From CBDFLA01 sp965248915 (GTDB lineage Bacteria > Pseudomonadota > Alphaproteobacteria > M2410), in contig OZ252216.1 in the NCBI GenBank assembly GCA_965248915.1, positions 372,001 through 436,000 on the forward strand: DNA of 64,000 nucleotides, in the 5' to 3' direction. This document shows positions 61,982 through 64,000 of the stretch, piece after piece (the stretch's first letter is position 1; each line of letters begins with the position of its first letter). Under the pieces are notes generated by a model. The model was not told the DNA's origin, made no database searches, and worked only from the letters and a program-made list of their open reading frames with translations. Made by a program: the position numbers and the translations under genes.

Positions 61982-62737
61982 ATGGAAAATGGTGATGATC
62001 CAGAGATCGGAATTGAGACTTTCGTTATAAATGCGAGAGCTGCTCAATCCGCGAGGGAGCTCGACCAATTCTACTTGAATGCGCTAGGGCAATTTGGATT
62101 TTCATTTGTTATGTACGGGAATTTCCTATCAACAGAAGGATTTGATGGGGGAATTCGAATTAATACATTTCCAGACGAATGGTGGGCGCATTATCTCAAA
62201 AACAACCTCCAAGCACTTGACCCCACTTTGCGAGGATTGGTATTCGTCACCGCCCCATTTGAATGGAAGTCGGTTGTGGATGAGAGTAAGCCGGAGGAAG
62301 ATAGAGTACTTCAAGATGCAGCCAAGTTCGGAATGACGAACGGCGTCATATGCCCAATTCGCACGGCACCTAGGGAGTTCTACGCTGTTTCGATGTGTGG
62401 CAGGGAGCAGCCCACAGATTTTTCGATGCTGACGGAACTACAAGCATTGAGTAACTTTTTTCACGCCTATAGAAAACAATTTGAAACCGAAGAAGAGCAG
62501 CGACAAAGCCAGTTGGTTCTGACGGCTAAACAGACAGAGTATCTGGAAATGGTGGCTGAAGGATATTCGATAGAGGCCATTGCTCTGGCCAAGAAAATTT
62601 CAGAGAGCGGAGTGAAGAAGCGACTCGGGGAAGCTTACAAGAAACTTGGTGTCAATAACGGCCATTTTGCCGTGGCAAAGGCAATAGCCTACGGAGTTAT
62701 TAGTCCAAAAATCGTTAGGCCGTGGCTACAAGAGTAG
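61982..62737 (+). CDS. luxR: LuxR family autoinducer-binding transcriptional regulator
   Basis: The protein is 251 residues from ATG 61982. The autoinducer-binding domain (about 10-165) keeps the LuxR-type ligand residues: Trp and Tyr in WWAHYLKNN, the DP pair in ALDPTL, a later Trp in FEWKSV and Gly in TNGVICPI. The C-terminal LuxR HTH (about 180-245) has LTAKQTEYLEMVAEGYS and KKRLGEAYKKLGVNN. It would bind an acyl-homoserine lactone made by the synthase encoded 84 bp downstream. No ribosome site is obvious before the ATG. Confidence 0.9.
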   Translation: MENGDDPEIGIETFVINARAAQSARELDQFYLNALGQFGFSFVMYGNFLSTEGFDGGIRINTFPDEWWAHYLKNNLQALDPTLRGLVFVTAPFEWKSVVDESKPEEDRVLQDAAKFGMTNGVICPIRTAPREFYAVSMCGREQPTDFSMLTELQALSNFFHAYRKQFETEEEQRQSQLVLTAKQTEYLEMVAEGYSIEAIALAKKISESGVKKRLGEAYKKLGVNNGHFAVAKAIAYGVISPKIVRPWLQE

Positions 62738-62750
62738 TCGGTGCGACTAC
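62734..62750. promoter_or_regulatory. palindrome between luxR and luxI (lux-box candidate)
   Basis: GTAGTCG-GTG-CGACTAC is a perfect 7-bp inverted repeat that begins at the luxR stop codon and ends 71 bp before luxI. No T run follows, so an operator is as likely as a terminator. It could be the site where LuxR controls luxI. Confidence 0.5.
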
Positions 62751-62821
62751 TTCGTCCACTATCGGACACTATATCCAGTATCTAAAACAGAAAAAGATTG
62801 GCCTCGTACTAGGAGGCTGAA

Positions 62822-63469
62822 ATGATAGAGATTTTCTCATTCCGAGATTTGGGTCGATACGGCGATACATACGTTGAACAGTCTAAGCTCAGGTATCGGG
62901 AGTTGGTTCTTCGAAGCGGATGGGAGAATCCAACAATTGCGGTGGCTTCTGGGATGGAGCAAGACCCTTATGATAACCCTCGGACCGTCTATTTGGTTTA
63001 CCGTGACAATTCTGGGGTTGTCAGAGGTACAATTCGCATCAATCCCACCCTATCACCGTATATGGTCGAGGACGTTTTCCCACGGTTTCTAGATTGTCCA
63101 GCGCCAAAAAATACCGACATTTGGGAGTCATCCCGTCTCGTCATTGATCAAGATGCTCCACTAGAAACACAGTCTCGTGCGTGGCGTGAGATAAACATCG
63201 CAGGGTTGGAATACAATCTTGTTCGCGGTGTCAAGTTCTTGATTATGTTTACGCCCTATTGGTTTGTTGAGCCAGGCCTTCTTGGCGAGAAGGGGATGGT
63301 CAAGTTGATGGCACTTGGCCCAATCAAACCAATTGATGGGACCGACCACATCGTCACTATGACAGAAGAAATCACTCCTGAATTGCTTGAAAGAGAACGC
63401 CAATTCACAGGGATATCAGAAAGAATGTTGGCGCCGCACATGCGAATTGGAGGGAGTGAGGCGGCATGA
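62822..63469 (+). CDS. luxI: acyl-homoserine lactone synthase
   Basis: The 215-residue protein has the LuxI-family core: the N-terminal RYRELVLRSGW, then VVRGTIRINPT and a VEDVFPRF, WESSRLVID series holding the conserved Arg, Phe, Trp, Asp and Glu of the SAM site. It makes an acyl-homoserine lactone from SAM and an acyl-ACP or acyl-CoA. The start has GGAGG 5 bp upstream. Chain length cannot be predicted. It is cotranscribed with a downstream small gene whose ATG overlaps its stop. Confidence 0.92.
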   Translation: MIEIFSFRDLGRYGDTYVEQSKLRYRELVLRSGWENPTIAVASGMEQDPYDNPRTVYLVYRDNSGVVRGTIRINPTLSPYMVEDVFPRFLDCPAPKNTDIWESSRLVIDQDAPLETQSRAWREINIAGLEYNLVRGVKFLIMFTPYWFVEPGLLGEKGMVKLMALGPIKPIDGTDHIVTMTEEITPELLERERQFTGISERMLAPHMRIGGSEAA

Positions 63470-63675
63470 ATGAAATTGGCAGCAAGGACCATTCGTCTCG
63501 CCCAACGAAGTCAAGAATTTTGGCCGCTCTATATTTCCTAATCGACTCCTCTCGAGACATTGGCGAGCGAGAACTCGCGAACGATTTGAACGAAGTGGTT
63601 TGTGACCATGACGATAGAGCGGGAATGGGTGATGTCGAAAATATCAAGGGGGCAAGTTCTCCGCATTGGAGATAG
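63466..63675 (+). CDS. small protein translationally coupled to luxI
   Basis: This 69-residue protein starts in an ATGA overlap with the luxI stop. It is charged at the N-terminus (MNEIGSKDHSSRPTKSR) with one amphipathic helix ILAALYFLIDSSRDIGERELA. It has no signal or clear membrane segment. No family is known to me. The tight coupling suggests it is a true gene linked to quorum-sensing output or to LuxI activity. Confidence 0.6.
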   Translation: MNEIGSKDHSSRPTKSRILAALYFLIDSSRDIGERELANDLNEVVCDHDDRAGMGDVENIKGASSPHWR

Positions 63676-63690
63676 AGAAAGGCAAGAGAT

Positions 63691-63906
63691 ATGGGGGCGA
63701 GAATGGACAGTGAAAACACACAAGATGAATCCGACGAAATTCAAAATTATCTGGATGACCCAGAACACCAACTGCTTAATCAATTGATGGTGCGGGTCAC
63801 CTGCCCTGAAAAGCGGCGAAAGATTCTTGAGACGTTTGAATTTGTCGCAGAAACGCCGGACCGGATTGAAGAGATACGTGCGGGCGTTCTTGCTGCTGGT
63901 CGATGA
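63691..63906 (+). CDS. small acidic hypothetical protein
   Basis: The 71-residue product, or 67 residues if it starts at ATG 63703, is strongly acidic at the N-terminus (DSENTQDESDEIQNYLDDPE) and ends in an amphipathic helix (KRRKILETFEFVAETPDRIEEIRAG). It follows the previous small gene by 15 bp on the same strand. No family is recognised. It could be a third gene of the luxI transcript. The last 94 bp of the window hold nothing that can be assigned. Confidence 0.5.
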   Translation: MGARMDSENTQDESDEIQNYLDDPEHQLLNQLMVRVTCPEKRRKILETFEFVAETPDRIEEIRAGVLAAGR

Positions 63907-64000
63907 GGATTGAGGAGACCTGACTAACTCCCAATAGCAATATTGGCCGCTAAGTGAATGTCCTGACTTGAAGAGCCAACAAGCACCGTGAACTTCCCGG

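Noticed and set aside
1..64000. CRISPR arrays, tRNA or rRNA genes, transposase genes
   Set aside because: No regularly spaced repeats, tRNA-like sequences with a CCA-end context, rRNA blocks or IS-like terminal repeats with a transposase frame were seen by eye; a dedicated tRNA/CRISPR scan was not possible.

Overview
The window looks like the chromosome of a marine-type alphaproteobacterium. It has moderate GC, KorAB-type 2-oxoacid oxidoreductase, cd1 nitrite reductase with NirI/NirX, UbiTUV, a LuxR/LuxI pair, a TonB receptor and many CoA-ester enzymes. This placement rests on gene content only; no rRNA or tRNA gene was found.

Layout. 1-17.7 kb: the end of a sirtuin gene, an alanine/sodium symporter, an MFS carrier, acetoacetyl-CoA synthetase, a minus-strand operon (glutamine-synthetase-like, iron alcohol dehydrogenase, class I amidotransferase), a sulfotransferase, a CoA-transferase, a crotonase, a luciferase-like monooxygenase, an AraC remnant merged with a hydroxylaminobenzene-mutase-like gene, small genes and two cytochromes c. 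17.87-21.24 kb: a 3.4 kb cassette between perfect 56-bp direct repeats, sitting at the 3' end of korB. It holds a large P-loop ATPase gene and a small membrane-protein gene and no integrase. 21.2-40.7 kb: korAB, an ABC-F ATPase, ubiTUV (O2-independent ubiquinone synthesis), glcDEF, acyl-CoA dehydrogenases, a ThDP enzyme and an acyl-CoA synthetase.

40.8-56.6 kb is a denitrification island. It has two tandem nirS genes, one secreted and one membrane-anchored, and nirI-nirX read divergently. A CuA-type heme-copper oxidase operon follows, whose catalytic subunit has lost the active-site Tyr, as in eNOR-type nitric oxide reductases. The operon continues with heme O synthase, SCO, a cytochrome b/ferredoxin/MvhD fusion, an unknown protein, a hemerythrin and a Crp/Fnr (DNR-like) regulator. 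Three perfect TTGAY-N4-RTCAA boxes and one near-perfect box lie upstream of nirS/nirI, the second nirS, the NOR operon and ubiT. They fit one anaerobic/NO regulon that joins nitrite and NO respiration to anaerobic quinone supply.

56.7-64 kb holds a TonB receptor, an acyltransferase, an aldehyde dehydrogenase with a clear terminator, and a luxR-luxI quorum-sensing locus with two small downstream genes.

The strongest candidates for something undescribed are the repeat-bounded ATPase/membrane-protein cassette (possible phage-defence module) and the NOR operon with its cytochrome b/Fe-S fusion and membrane-anchored NirS.
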